Positions 42,395 to 54,775 of a stretch of DNA of 64,000 bases are shown here, one piece after another. The notes beneath the pieces are model-generated. The model saw only the letters and a list, made by a program, of their open reading frames with translations, searched no databases and was not told the origin of the DNA. The stretch comes from Plectosphaerella cucumerina. Lineage: Eukaryota; Ascomycota; Sordariomycetes; Glomerellales; Plectosphaerellaceae. Within the stretch, counting starts at the first letter, position 1. Every line of letters starts with the position of its first letter. The position numbers and the translations under genes were made by a program. The DNA lies in contig JAGPXD010000002.1 of NCBI GenBank assembly GCA_020746995.1, forward strand, positions 3,658,001-3,722,000, in the 5' to 3' direction.

Positions 42395-43837
42395 TCACTC
42401 GCCGTCGACAATCACGAATCTCTCTGAGAAGCCCTTGCCCGCTCCTCGAGCAGCCCCAAGACTACCCCTCCGGCCGCCGATGACGACATTCTCAGGGTAC
42501 AACTTTCCGAGCAACGCCAACTTCACCACCGCATCCGCCGCTGGTACAACATGCAACTTCTGCTGCCCCTCTTTCGCTCGTGGAGACACTACCAAGCCAG
42601 GCAGAGCCAGTAGATCTGCCGCGTTGTGTATGACCACGCCGTCCTCGTCACTGTCACTGGCTGCAGATTTCTCGCCCTGAGATAGCAGCTCGTACGCATA
42701 CCTCCTTCCACGCGTGATTTGACCAAGGTCAACAACCACACACTTCCCCGAGCCCAGCTCAAGCCTTAGCTCGACCACGCGGCTGGCCGATTGACGCCCC
42801 TTGCTGAAGGAAAGAGACGTCTTCAACGCCCCTGAAGGTGCTAGGTTCGGCCTCGTGACCGCCTTTTCATCGGCCACCTCCGACTTTGGGGCCTCAATGT
42901 AGCTCTTGTTCTCGTACTCGAAGAGGACGTCGCCCACAGCCTCGACTTTTGCGGCATGATAACGCAGCAGGTGCGCCGAGCTCGAACCAGAAATGAACGC
43001 TGGCAGTACAAGCCCCTGCGCGTACTGGAAGCCGTACCCTCCGCGGAGCAGGTCCGGGCCCGTGAAGACCTTGGCAAGATCGACGATGGCGGCATTTGGT
43101 ATGTTTCCGGTGAGGGAGTGCACCAGAAACTGCTTCCGTTCCTTCTCCGCCTCTCGGATTCCACGCCCTCCGGGTGGGAGTTGCAGCGGCACTTCGTCAA
43201 AGTTCTCAAATGGCAGCAAGGAATCCCGAAGCAGGATCAACCGATGGAGCCACTCGTTGTACAGGTGCATGAGCTCTGCGCTGCTTCGTGGCCCTAGAAG
43301 AAGAGAGGCAACGGCTGGGGTCCAGATGTGTCCTTCGCACGGGCTGCGGATGTTGAGGTTGTCATCTGTGATCGAGCTTGGGGTGGCCTCTCGGACGTGT
43401 TGAACGATGGTCTTCGCGATGCGATTGACTTGGCGAGCCAGCTCGCCCCGTACGCCATCGCTTCGACCCAGTGGAAGGGTCGACTCGCGACCAGACGTGG
43501 CGAGAGAAGCAGCGAGGCCATCCACGAGAACCGAGCGAGCGGGGGTGTCCCCAGGGGCGTCCTGACCGAGGCGGGAGACGATGCTGTCCAGGAGAGGGGA
43601 CAAGCTGAGGACCAGCTGACGAGCGCTGTATACCCCGGGCGGCGTCTGGATGGCAGTGGAGATGAGAGGGACGCTGCTGCCGCCGATGTACGGGACCGGC
43701 ACGGGCGATGAGTCGACGGGACCGAGGCCGGCTAGGCGTGACCAGGTGGGCAGAATGGAGTGACCTATGGCAAGGCCGGCCAGGTTGGCGAGGCGGTAGG
43801 GGGAGGGCATGGTGGCGTCAAGGGCGGTAGACCCCAT
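42395..43837 (-). CDS. Protein of unknown function, 480 residues
   Basis: One uninterrupted frame. I start at the ATG of MGSTALDATMPSPYR (43835-43837). In-frame ATGs also exist at 43891 (follows a poor leader-like stretch) and 43810. The sequence is mixed alpha/beta with no membrane segment, for example PYRLANLAGLAIGHSILPTW, SAELMHLYNEWLHRLILLRD, GYGFQYAQGLVLPAFI, RVVELRLELGSGKCVVVDLG. The C-terminus is Gly/Arg-rich (GGRRGSLGAARGAGKG). Codon use and length support a real gene. I recognise no domain or catalytic motif. Confidence 0.72.
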   Translation of the reverse strand: MGSTALDATMPSPYRLANLAGLAIGHSILPTWSRLAGLGPVDSSPVPVPYIGGSSVPLISTAIQTPPGVYSARQLVLSLSPLLDSIVSRLGQDAPGDTPARSVLVDGLAASLATSGRESTLPLGRSDGVRGELARQVNRIAKTIVQHVREATPSSITDDNLNIRSPCEGHIWTPAVASLLLGPRSSAELMHLYNEWLHRLILLRDSLLPFENFDEVPLQLPPGGRGIREAEKERKQFLVHSLTGNIPNAAIVDLAKVFTGPDLLRGGYGFQYAQGLVLPAFISGSSSAHLLRYHAAKVEAVGDVLFEYENKSYIEAPKSEVADEKAVTRPNLAPSGALKTSLSFSKGRQSASRVVELRLELGSGKCVVVDLGQITRGRRYAYELLSQGEKSAASDSDEDGVVIHNAADLLALPGLVVSPRAKEGQQKLHVVPAADAVVKLALLGKLYPENVVIGGRRGSLGAARGAGKGFSERFVIVDGE

Positions 43838-44467
43838 TTCTCTGAGGTGTTGATCTTTTTTGTTTTGGGATGGCGAAGTTGGAGGCTGCATGAGGCGATG
43901 CGCCAACCATCCAGAAGCGGAATAACCAAACCTTTTAAGGCCTGCGAAAGGGGCGGCCCTAGCGATGCGAGATGACTGATCTCACGAATTCATTTGTCAC
44001 CGTCCATCGTCCTCCGTAGCTGACAATAGCTGAAGTCGGAGTTGGACGGCCATGTCGTCAGCTCGGAGTTTAATGGCAGCGGGGCCTCAGGGGACTCAGG
44101 GGTTGTCCAACTCCGACGCCACCACGGAGTTGGGCGGCTGTGGGGCCGGAGGCGCCGTCCACCTCCGAGGCCGTTACCCAACCCCGGGCCCGGTGGACGT
44201 CTTCAACGACCGGGTCCAAAGCGAGAATGCTGCTTCTCACGCATAATATCTTCTCTTGACAATCCCGCCACATGATGGCGTGCCCTCTAGCGACGCCTCT
44301 GCCCAGAGGCTAAGCTGTTCGAGAACTGGCACTCAGTGAAGAGATCATGGCCAAGAGTACAGGATAGAATATCTTCATATCTTCATGAGTACTAAAGAGA
44401 CCCAGAAGTCGCATTCCTACCACCACCATTCCATTCCTTCACCCCTCACCCTGTTCAACGATTCAAC
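43838..44467. other. Divergent intergenic region
   Basis: 630 bp, promoters for the unknown gene and the sugar transporter. Small overlapping frames only. Confidence 0.5.
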
Positions 44468-46301
44468 ATGTCCCACGCCAAAGCAGTAGCCTGGTATCAT
44501 AACCCGGGTCTCCGGACCTTGTACCTCCTCCTCCCCATTGTCATTCTGAGCTCCTCCTATCAGGGCTTTGATGGCATGATAATGAATGGGCTACAGCTTC
44601 TTCCGTCTTGGCAAGAAGGTATGTCTTCGTCATCTCCTACTTTTGTCGATAAGACAGGTTCTGCGAGGGTAGTCCTATCATCCAGTCCATCAGCTGACCG
44701 GTTAGAATTTTCCCATCCCCGCGGACCAATCCTTGGCCTCCTCAACTCCATCCAGACCCTCGGCGCCATCACAGCCCTTCCCATCATCGGCTTCCTCGCA
44801 GACCGCCTGGGACGCCGCCGTACCATTGCTTTTGGTGCCGCCTGGACCCTCGTCGGTGCAGTCCTGCAAGGCTCGGCCAAGCATATTGCCGCCTTCCTCA
44901 TTGCCCGGTTCCTAATCGGCTGGGGCCTGGCATACACAGTTGTTGCTTCGCCCCTGCTGCTCGCAGAACTTACTCTTGCCCATCATCGCGGTACCATTTT
45001 AGCGTACTTCCCAGCGACATGGTACACCGGCGCCATTATCGCCGCCTGGACAGTATGACCATACACCAACCCATGCCGGCATATTAGCTAAAGACATCAG
45101 ACATATGGCACGCAGTTCATTCAAAACTCCTGGTCTTGGCGCATTCCCAGCCTCCTCCAGGCCTTGCCTGCCCTCATACAGATTTCCCTCATCTGGCTGG
45201 TACCCGAGAGTCCCCGCTGGCTCATCTCCCGCGGCAGAGGCGCCGAGGCACGCGCCATATTGGTCAAGTATCATGCCAACGGCGACGAGAGCAGCCCCAT
45301 AGTTGATCTCGAGTATACTCAGATCAAGGAGGCCATCTTGCAAGATGCCCAGTGGAAGCGCCAGTCAAGCTATCTTGACTTCATCCGCACCAAGCCTAAC
45401 AGGCGCCGCCTGATTATCGTGACATTCTGCGGCCTGTTCCTGGAGGTGAGTCTTGGTCTATATGAGGTTTCGTGCACAGCTAACGTAGGAATACAGATCT
45501 CAGGCAATGGTCTTGTCCAGTACTACTTGCACGCAGTCCTCAATAGCGTGGGCATCACCAAGACGATCGAACAGACGACGATCAACGGGTGCTTGGCGAT
45601 CTACAACTTCCTTGTCGCCATTGGCGCCTCATTCTTGGTTGAGCGTGTCGGCCGCCGCAAGCTGTTCATCTTCTCCACGGCCGGCATGTTTGTTGCCTTC
45701 ATCTTGTGGACGACATTCGCAGCGCGTGAGTGCTCCCGAGTCATGACGAACACTATGCTCAAGTGAAGCTAACACTCCTAGTGTACACAACCCATGGCAC
45801 CCGCCAATTTGCCTACGGCGTCCTTGTATGTATCTTCCTCTCGAACGGTGCTTACAGCCTGGGATGGACCCCTCTCTGGGCATATCCTGCAGAGATCCTG
45901 CCGTTCGAGATCCGTGCGCGAGGTGTCACCTACATGACGGGGGTGATGCATATCTTTGGCTTCTTCTCGGCCTTTGTCAATCCGATCGGCTTGGAGAATA
46001 TCGGGTGGAAGTACTACATTGCTTTTGTGGTGTACACGTTCCTCGAGGTGAGTCATACCTGACTCAGGTGACCGAACTGGTAGCTGACGTGCGTTTGCAG
46101 CTGATCGCCGTCTGGTACTTCTTCGTCGAGACCAAGGGATACAATCTGGAGGAGATTGCGTCCATTTTTGAGACGCCCGGACTTTCGTGGAAGCAGAGGA
46201 GGAACCTCAGGGCACCGGGTCTCAGGGAGGGAAGCTCGGCCGAGGAGGAAGTTCAGGGTACACAGAAGACTCGGGACGTCACAGATGTCAAGGAGCTTTG
46301 A
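44468..46301 (+). CDS. MFS sugar transporter, lactose-permease-like
   Basis: Six exons: 44468-44618, 44706-45052, 45101-45445, 45497-45725, 45782-46047 and 46101-46301, 512 residues. TM1 carries SSSYQGFDGMIMNGLQ, the hallmark of the fungal Lac12/hexose subgroup. Then come GFLADRLGRRRTI, FLIGWGLAYTVVASPLLLAEL, the central VPESPRWLISRGRG, LVQYYLHAVLNSVGIT in TM7, LVERVGRRKLF, LGWTPLWAYPAEILPFEIRARG and YFFVETKGYNLEEI at the end. All sugar-porter signatures are intact. It should import di- or monosaccharides across the plasma membrane with protons. Introns are 48-87 bp with GT-AG ends. Confidence 0.9.
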
Positions 46302-47484
46302 CATGCCAATGTCGCTACTTCCAAGTCACTATTGCACAGATTCCAAAGTGCAACCAGACTAGTCAAGGGAGCTCTTCAATTCAGTCTGCATAGTTGGTTG
46401 CACGCTTCTTGTAATCTCCCGTCGACAGTTGATGAGGGGCATCCTTGCAATGTCACCGCCTTCCTCCCATTGGAGCGGACACACGATGTGGATCGCAGGA
46501 AAGATTTTGACGGGGCCGGGCCACGCGGTTAGGTCTGGCGGGATCCGTTCCTCGAACTGTGACACTTCGCTTGCTTTTCGACATGTAGCTCTTTGGGATC
46601 CATCGGGCAGTCATGCAGTCGCTTTCATGGCGACCTGCGTGCGAGGAACTGCTCTAGCGGTCAATTGGCCAATTGCTGTGCAAGAGTGACCACTGCCACT
46701 GAAGCTGACCCTGATCGAAGTGTGGTGATGGGATGCCAAGAATTCGGCCCGCCCCGCACTACCGGCAACCTGCAGCCGGACGGTCGCCAAGAGTCTTCGG
46801 AAAGAAAAATCACGACAGAAAACTGGCCGGCTCAACAGGACGCATGATGGGAAATGGCCTGAATTCAAGCTTCATCAATGGAAGACTATATCGCCTTCCA
46901 AGCACATGGGCTTAGGAACTACAAGCAGAATAGGCCTCAAGACTGACCCTTCCAGGTCTGCTGATCGCGACCCCTGTTTTGAGGCGCATCACGAACGGTT
47001 CATGCACGACTCGGCCGAAAGGCCTTGGCATTCCGCACCATCACCACCAGTTCAACAACACAAACAAAAATCGCCCTCCAAACCCACGAAGGAAGTCTTC
47101 AAGAACATCGAGCACAATCTCAAGTCCCATCAACAATCACTTCCCTCCTCCCTCTGCCCGCCGCTCCCTCAGCTCCCCCACCACCCGGCCCGGTACCGGA
47201 TCGGCATGACTCGAACAGGTGGCGACGCAGAAAAAAGTTCTGTAAAAAAATACGTACACCACGCCGGCCAGACCCCATACCAGCCCACTTGAACCCGCAA
47301 TAGCGCCAACATGCGTGCTGCGAGCCGAGATTGATTCGACGGCCCGGCGATGGCATCATCGCCGCCAACGCCCGGTTTTCGCTCTCTCCGAACGATGCAG
47401 AGGGTATAACATGACCGATGGCTGCCGAGCCCTTGGCCAGCCTTCGTCGAGAACTTCATCCATCTGATCGATCGTCAAGACAAC
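46302..47484. other. Intergenic between two transporters, 1.2 kb
   Basis: No gene or RNA recognised. A pyrimidine-rich leader precedes the permease ATG. Confidence 0.5.
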
Positions 47485-49180
47485 ATGGCCAAGCTCCAGG
47501 ACGACATCACCCGTCGCGACGCCGACGTCGAGCAGGACGCCGGCCCCGGGAAGCCCGATGTCGAGCCTCCCCAGCTCGGCGTCGGTGGCCAGGGTGCCAC
47601 TCAGCGTCGCCTGCGTGATTACCAGGTTACCATGATTGGTTTCTGCAGTGGTATCGGTACGGGACTTTTCATCGGTACCGGTTCGGCGTATGCCTCGGCC
47701 GGACCTGCGGGTCTGCTGCTCGCGTACATTGTCGTTGGCGCCGTGCTGTGGTGCGTCATGCAGAGCATCTGCGAGATGGCGACAGTCGTGAGTCTACCCC
47801 TGAGGCTATCCTCAAGCTGAACAGCAACTGACCACCCTGCGACAGATCCCCACCGCTGGTTCATTCCCTCACTGGGCCTCCCGCTTCGTCGACCCCGCCG
47901 TGGGCTTTTCCCTCGCCATCTCATACGGCTATTGCTACACCATCGCCATCGCCTCCGAATGCTCCGCCTCGGCAGTCCTTGTCTCCTACTGGACCGACAT
48001 CACCCCCGCCGTTGTGATAACCATATCTCTCGTGCTCATACTGGCTAGTAACCTAGTGAGCGTGAGGTGGTACGGCGACGTTGAGGTCGTCTCCGGCTCC
48101 ATCAAGGTCCTCTGCTTCATCGGCCTCATCTTCGTCTCCATCGTCATCACCGCCGGCGGCGCCCCCGGTTCCGACGCCATCGGCTTCCGCTTCTGGCACG
48201 ACCCCGGCGCCTGGGTCGAGTACAACGGCATCCGCGGCTCGACCGGCCACTTCCTCGGCTTCCTCTCGGCCTTTGTCAACGCCTCCTTCAGCTTCATCGG
48301 TGTCGAGACCGTCGTCATCAGCGCCGCCGAGGCCGTCAACCCCCACCGCGCCATCCCCAACGCCGCCAGGCGCGTCACCTACCGCATTGGCCTGTTCTAC
48401 ATCATCGGCGCCCTCCTCATCGGCATGATCGTCAGCCCTCTCGACGGCGACCTCGTCACCGACACGGGCAACGCCAACTCGTCCCCCTGGGTCATCGCCA
48501 TCAAGCACGCCGGCATCACCGCCCTGCCCTCCATCGTCAACGCCTGTATCCTCGTCTCCGCCTGGTCCGCCGGCAACTCGTACTGCTGGGTCGGCTCGCG
48601 CATGATCGTCGCCATGACCACCGACGGCCAGCTCCCCGCCATCTTCGGCCGCACCAACCGCAAGGGCGTCCCCTACGTAGCCGTCATCACCTCCTGGCTC
48701 TTCGGCCCCCTCGCCTACCTGAGCCTCGGCCACGGCGGCGCCCCCCAGGCCTTCTCCTGGCTTCTCAACCTCAGCACCGTCGCCGGCCTCATCGCCTGGG
48801 CCACCCTGTGCTTCTCCTACATCCGCTTCCACCGCGCCATGAAGGTCCAGGGCGTCAGCCGCGAGACCCTCCCCTGGAAGAGCCCGCTGCAGCCCTACAC
48901 GGCCTGGTTCGGCTTCATCGGCGCGACCGTCATCACCCTCGTGGCTGGCTTCCCCGTCTTCCTCAAGGGCAACTGGTCCACCGCCGACTTTGTGGCCTCA
49001 TACGTCGGCATTCCCATTTTCATCATTCCCATCGTCGGCTGGAAGCTGTACCACAAGACCAAGTTTGTGCGGTCCAAGGATGCGGACCTGTGGTCGGGTC
49101 GTCTGCACTACTCGGAGGAGCCGGCAGTCGAGCCCAAGCCGTCCAGCGTCAAGGGGCACGTCAAGGCCTTCTTCAAGTAG
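47485..49180 (+). CDS. Amino-acid permease (YAT family)
   Basis: Exons 47485-47787 and 47846-49180 (58-bp intron) give 545 residues. The hydrophilic N-terminus ends in QRRLRDYQVTMIGFCSGIGTG, the start of TM1 with the conserved GxGIGTGLF substrate loop. Next come EMATVIPTAGSFPHWASRFV with the splice inside, FIGVETVVISAAEAVNPHRAIP (TM6 region), SAWSAGNSYCWVGSR, ALAxxGxxP-like TTDGQLPAIFGRTNRKGVPY and the tail YHKTKFVRSKDADLWSG, the usual YAT C-terminal regulatory motif. It is a proton-coupled plasma-membrane importer of amino acids. Specificity is not predictable. Confidence 0.93.
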
Positions 49181-49479
49181 GCATGCCTACATGGTACGAA
49201 AAAGAACAATTGTAAGGAGCGTTTAGAGTGTATAGACAGCATCTAGGCTCGTAATGGATTAATGATAGAATATTTCACCAACGCGTCTTTTCGCATGTTG
49301 TCACAAGTTGACCTCAACCGCCTCATCTTCAAATGTGTGCCATGCGATGTAGGTATGCAAAACATGTCAATATATTCAATGTTGCTAATTGGACTGCGCG
49401 CTGTTGCTACACGATCCGCCAACCACCGACTGCCAGAGGGCAGCGGCGGCTTCCACAATGCCAACCGCTGTCGCGGCGC

Positions 49480-51185
49480 TTAAGCATCCTGCCTGCGCTT
49501 GTCGTCGATGGTGACCTCGGGGCTGTGCTTCTCGTCGAGGCTGTGGGTGTCGCTCTTGCGACCATCGGCGCTGGAGACACCGAAGAGCTCGTCCATGCTC
49601 TCGAGCGAACGGCCCTTGGTCTCGGGGACGAAGAACCAGACGAAGAAGAACATGGAGAAGGAGAAGGAGGAGAACAGCAGGTAGGTACTGAGATGGGTTA
49701 GCCGACGATCAAAAGTAATGGCATGGAGCTGAAGACTCACCCGTAACCGGCCTTGCCCATGGTGGCGATCATCAGGGGCACGGTGCGGGCAACGACGAAG
49801 TTGAAGGCCCACTGGGTAGCGGCGGCGAGGGCGACGTTGAGAGGGCGAAGGCGGGCAGTAGGGATCTCGGAGACGTAGATCCAGCAGGCGGGACCCCAGC
49901 CGAACTGGAAGAAAGCGGCGAAGAGGAAGATGCAAACGATGGCCATGTAACCCTGGGGAGGAAGGGCGGCGCCCTCAACAGGAGGCGAGATGCGGACGTA
50001 GAGACCGACGTAGAGCATGGCGAGACCCTGAGCGATGGAGGTCCAGAGGAGGGAGCGGCGACGGCCAAGAGAGTCGGCGGCGAAGAGCAGGAAGGCGATG
50101 CAGGCAAGGACCTTGACGACACCGTACAGACCGGTACCGAAGAGGGCGGGGCCGGTGCCAGCCATACCGAGGGACTTGAACATGAGGGGCGCGTAGCTGT
50201 TCAGGGCGTTGGTGCCGGTCATCTGCTGGCAGATCATGAGGACGATGGAGATGATGGCGCGGTTGCGGTTGCCCTTGATGGTCCACATCTCCTTCTGGAG
50301 GTTCATGAAGGTGGCCTCACCGATCAGGTTGCGCTCGTGCTCAAGCTGCTCCTGGATCTCGCGGAACTCGTTCTGGACGTACTCGTGGTCCTCGGGCAGG
50401 TTGCGAAGCTTGGCGAGAATGACGCGGGCCTCCTCCCAGCGGTCCTGGCGGGCGAGCCAACGAGGAGACTCTGGGCAGAAGAACATGCAGAGGACGAGGA
50501 GGACGGCGGGGATACCCTGGACGGTGAGGGGGAGGATGTAGGAGGTGGCCGAGGTACCGTGGTGGAGCAGGGAGGCGTAGTTGATCCAGAAGGCGATCAT
50601 AATGCCAGTCACGATGAACAACTGATACAGGCCGGTGAGGAGACCACGGATGGCGCGGGGAGCGTTCTCGGAGACGTAGAGCGGGTTGACAGAGGAGGCG
50701 GCGCCGACACCGAGACCAGCGAGGAAGCGACCGACGAAGATGGGGGCGAGGTGGGTGAGCGAGGCGGCCTGCATGATGACACCGATGACGATGATGGAAC
50801 CACAGCCGAGGAGGACGGGGCGACGGCCGAAGCGGTCGGTCAGGGGAGCAGCGGCGAGGGCACCGACGAAACAGCCGGCCTGCAGGGTGGCGACGATGTC
50901 ACCCTTGAGGTTGGCGACGCGCTTGTCGTTGTCCTTGCCATCGAGGCCGTAGTCACTGGGTTTTGTCAGTTGGGGTAGAAGATGGAGAGGAAAGAAAGCG
51001 GCAACATACCCTCGGAAAGAGGCCATCTCGACGACACCGCCGATGACGGCACTGTCCCAGCCGAAAGACATGGCACCGAAACAGGCGGAGCAGGCCAGGG
51101 CGAGGACCCTCCAGCAGTAGATCTCATGAGGATCAGACTGCATGGCGTCGTTGTGGACAATCTTCTTGAGGAGTGAGACGACCAT
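49480..51185 (-). CDS. MFS hexose-type transporter
   Basis: Exons 51010-51185, 49741-50955 and 49480-49687 give 532 residues from ATG 51183-51185. TM1 is FGAMSFGWDSAVIGGVV. Further motifs are DRFGRRPVLLG, GRFLAGLGVGAASSVNPLYVSE, CPESPRWLARQDRW, MICQQMTGTNALNSYAP (the QQxxGxN sugar-site motif in TM7), DSLGRRRSLL, GPACWIYVSEIPTARLR and VPETKGRSLESMDELFG. This is a complete sugar-porter set, consistent with glucose or related hexose uptake. The tail is charged. It is convergent with the amino-acid permease (299 bp apart, nothing between). Its upstream region contains several CreA-like sites and is unusually long. Confidence 0.92.
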
Positions 51186-54100
51186 TGTGGCGGTTGTGGG
51201 GGTTGGTTGCGCTGCCAAAGGTTGTCTGGTGGGCTCTTGCCGAAAGGTGAGACGGGGATTATTGCTTCTAGGGCGATGTCTAGAAGATAGGCTTGATGCT
51301 CAGGACCCGGGTGGCGGCTGAAGAGAGAGGAGGGGAAAGAAGATGGTTTCGAGGGCGGGATCTCCAGGGACTAAATATTCGTCTGACTCTTTGGGGTTTC
51401 CTTCCGGGGGATTGACCCCAGCTCTCGCGCGTCCCACGGGGAGGACAAGTCTGGTCTGGCTCTGGTTCGAGGAGGGGGGAAGCACGTCCCCTGCCAACGA
51501 CGGAAAAGGTGCGTCTCCTACGGCGAGGGGAGATCGAGCCGCAACGGACGGCGAATCTCGAGATGGATTTTCCACCATTCGGAAGATGGCACTAGGCCGG
51601 GGGAGGGGGGGTCGGTAGATGATCTCCTGGGGTGGGAGGGACTGGGGGAGAGTGAGCAAGGTGAGGAGGACTGGGTGATCAGCTGCCCAGAAGGAGCCAA
51701 GGGGGATCAAGCATCGGACAAGCCTGGGCGGCCGCAGACAAGCATTGGGGGAAGGCAGCGGGGGTGGGGAAAGGGACAAGGGGACTAGGGGGGTGAGGGT
51801 CCGGGTCGAGTCGAGGTCAGTGGTCACAGTGTGGACTGGAAGAAACTGGCCAGTGGCGAGCCAGTTCTGGGCCTGGCTTTCACACATTTGCCTGGGTTCT
51901 TCCGGCGATGGAGGGCTGGCCACTCACCGCAGAAAACGAGGTGGTATGGACGGCCCATCCCTCATGCGGCTAGGCCCCCCTTGTCTGGGCAACCTGGGCC
52001 ACCGGCTGATTGCGCAGGGGGGTGTCATTCGAGGAGGAGGGATCGGTCTCAGGCAGGCAAGGCAGCGCAGCGTAGCTTTTCCCAACTCAGGCTCATTTGG
52101 AGGGTGGCAGGCCGTGAGTGGACGGGACAGTGCCGTGGAGCCGGGCAGATAAAGTGGAAAGCTTGGAAAATGTGCACGACGTGTCCAGGTGTGCTTCCTG
52201 GAGATGGGAGCTTTCCCCGCAAGCGGACAAATAAGAAAGAAAATAAGCTTGAATGTAAGGTATATGGGTCCCCCGCGGGCGCGAGGATTTAAGGATTCAA
52301 CCAAGCATTTTGCGGGAGGGAAAAGAGGGGGCATTTTACGGGGCAGGCGGATGCTTGTTTGCCGTGATGCAGTGCAGGTCGGGTGTCTGTCTTGTCACTT
52401 GGCGACTGAGCTTAACCAGGCCGTAGCAGTCGTACTGACAGAAGAGATTTGAGAGATTTGAAGAACAATTCATAGAGAGGTGAGGCGACTGCAGTCTGAT
52501 TAATCACTTCGCCCGACGTGTGATGTGCTGCTTTCCCCAGCATGATGATGGCGTCGCGCCGGGGTCTCACCTACAGTGGCAGTACAACACTCATCTCACC
52601 ACTCATTTCTCGACCATCAGACACCTCAACCTCAGGCTCAGTCAAACACACCTCGACCTCGAACCAACGCCCAATCTCCCAGACAAAGATGCACCTCGGT
52701 GCGCTTACCCCGAGCATGTGCCGAATGGCTGGAAGAAATCCCAGCCCGCCCTCGCCCTTGTCACTTCCTTCTCGGTCTGATCCTCCCTCGCCCCAGATGC
52801 ACGTCCCGCGTGGCATGGCGTCCGGCGGGAAGCAGCAGTTCGCACCAGGGGTTCCTTCGAGGGAATGGTGGCGGGGGTCGATGCTCAGTTCCACCAACCC
52901 CCGACCTCGAGGGTGCCAGCGCTACGCGACGACACGACGGTTGTGGCTGCGCCGGCGGCGTTGGGGTTTCCTGGGGAAAGAGGCGGAGGTACTCAAGCCA
53001 GCCACCACTTTCCAGGCGTTGTCTCAGGTACCCCGACTTCCCCAATCCCGATCGGGACGGCTGCGACCACACGCATCGAGACGGGATGGATGTCATCTCC
53101 AACACCAGACACGATGCAGGTCCACGAGCGCCAACCCATCCGACGATACAGCCCCCGTGCATAGTCAACTCGACGCCCTGTTCGACGGAAAAATTACTTC
53201 GGGCCCGTGGTCGCGTCTCACGACCTCCAGCGTCCGTCCACGCCCGCGTCTGCGCCCTGCAGTCGGACCGTCGTGTCCCCGCGTCCGCGTCCTCGGGTCT
53301 CAAGCCAGGAAAACATCTGTCACCAGATTCTAAGAATATGTCTTTTTTTGGGAGAGACAGTTACATCCACCCATTGGCGGCTCCAGATCACATTTCTGCC
53401 CCGAGCGATGACGGAGATGCTCTTATCCCCGCTCGTCCCCGGAGGCCAACTGACAAAACACCACACTTCCCTTTTTTTCCCTTCCGCAACCGACCGCTGC
53501 GCCACTAATCCTCGCCATGAAAAGATTGCGCCAAGACGACAACCGGTCAAAGGCACCAAGGAGAAATACCCTTTCTTCTGAACGCCAAGGCTCCGGCGAC
53601 CCAACCGATCATCACTCCAGTCTGTCCGGTCCGTCCTTCTTCCCGTCGTCCCCTTTCCATTTCTCCATTCCCGACCTAGGTTGCCAGGGCACTCCCGGAC
53701 CCATACCAAGACTCCATCCCCCACCGTCGATGCTCCCTCTTGCCGATACCCTCCTGCAACCTGCTGCCATGGCGGCTCCCTCCGACTTGGCCAGGACAGG
53801 ACCACGGCGTTGGGAGAATCGCCCAGCTCAAATTCCTTGGCCCTGCCGCCCGTGGTCCAGATCTCCAGGCCAAGCTGTCGCCAAGGGCATGGCATTGTCC
53901 ATCGCAGATCCAGACTCGTCTCTCGTCAGCTGGTCAACAAAATCACATCCATCATCCCTCCTCTCATCCCTCCCCTCCACCGCCTTTCGAATCAATCAAA
54001 CTTTCTGACAAGACCCTCAAACAGGACACAAAAAGACCAACCAACCGACGCGTCCCCCGCTCGGAAAAGCACTACGTTTCCGACAACCACCCCCCGCCCT

Positions 54101-54703
54101 CCGACGGGCCGCGGCCGATTGGCCCGCTTTCAGGGCTTCCCGCCGAACCACCTACTTGTATAAGATCGTCCCCCCGTTGCACGCGCGCGTCGCCAGAGTC
54201 AGCGCGCACGCGTAGAATCGTTGCAAAGCCGACCGCCGAAAAGGCTGGCCGATGTTTGTCCCCACTGCCGGCAACGGTTGCGATGGCCCGCCCGTCTAGG
54301 GCCGGCAGCCGAGGGCGAGAACTCGGTCCAGGACAGGGGTCTGGCAGTGATGATGGACCCGCTAGACATCTGCGGTTTTTTTCCCTTGCGTGAGGAGCGA
54401 CCTTTTTAAGTGAAGACGTGATGGCATCACGGTGAGAAGAGGGGACAGGCGGGAGCACCGGGATGTTCGGTACTTTTGCCCTTCAACCAGTTGGCAACCG
54501 TGGATCTCATGGAGACAATGGTTGCCGAAGATGGTGCGGCTGATGGAAGACCCGTGACAGCAAATCCACGAAGCCCGCGGTTGAGGAAACTGCTCAACCC
54601 GTGCGTGAAGATGTTCGATGGAAGCAACATAACGGCTGACTTCCCCGTCGTTCGATGTCTCTCCGCGTCCAAGAGACCATCCTTGGAGAATCTTTTCAAT
54701 AAC
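51186..54703. other. Gene-free region, 3.5 kb
   Basis: The longest stretch without a recognised gene. Frames of 100-310 codons occur in all six frames over 51300-54400, overlap heavily and show only low-complexity Pro/Ser/Arg sequence. The hexose-transporter promoter occupies the left end and a tRNA gene starts at the right end. Confidence 0.5.
51627..51769 (+). promoter_or_regulatory. Cluster of CreA/Mig1-like SYGGRG sites
   Basis: CTGGGG at 51627 and 51642, GCGGGG at 51758 and GTGGGG at 51764 lie 440-585 bp upstream of the hexose-transporter start. They match the SYGGRG consensus for the glucose repressor CreA, including a close pair. Such six-base motifs are common in GC-rich DNA, so function is inferred only. 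Confidence 0.35.
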
Positions 54704-54775
54704 GGGCGATTGGTTTAGTGGTATAACGTCTGCTTAGCATGCTGAAGGTCCCGCGTTCGATTCGCGGATTGTCCA
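54704..54775 (+). tRNA. tRNA-Ala (AGC)
   Basis: 72 nt, no intron. The acceptor stem GGGCGAT pairs with ATTGTCC, with the alanine identity pair G3:U70. The A-box is TGGTTTAGTGG, the B-box GTTCGATTC, and the T stem CCGCG/CGCGG is perfect. Anticodon loop TTAGCAT gives AGC (Ala). The anticodon stem TCTGC/GCTGA has a U-U mismatch at its middle pair. Discriminator A73 is encoded, and T-runs follow as Pol III terminators. Confidence 0.92.

Noticed and set aside
42395..43906. Start of the 480-residue protein further upstream
   Set aside because: The extension to 43906 begins with TTG, and the ATG at 43891 precedes a leader-like Lys/Gln run. The ATG at 43837 gives a more natural start.
52542..54393. 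Long open frames (up to 310 codons) on the plus strand
   Set aside because: They overlap one another in all three frames, are low-complexity Pro/Ser/Arg, and show no domain or splice structure. This is typical of GC-rich noncoding DNA.
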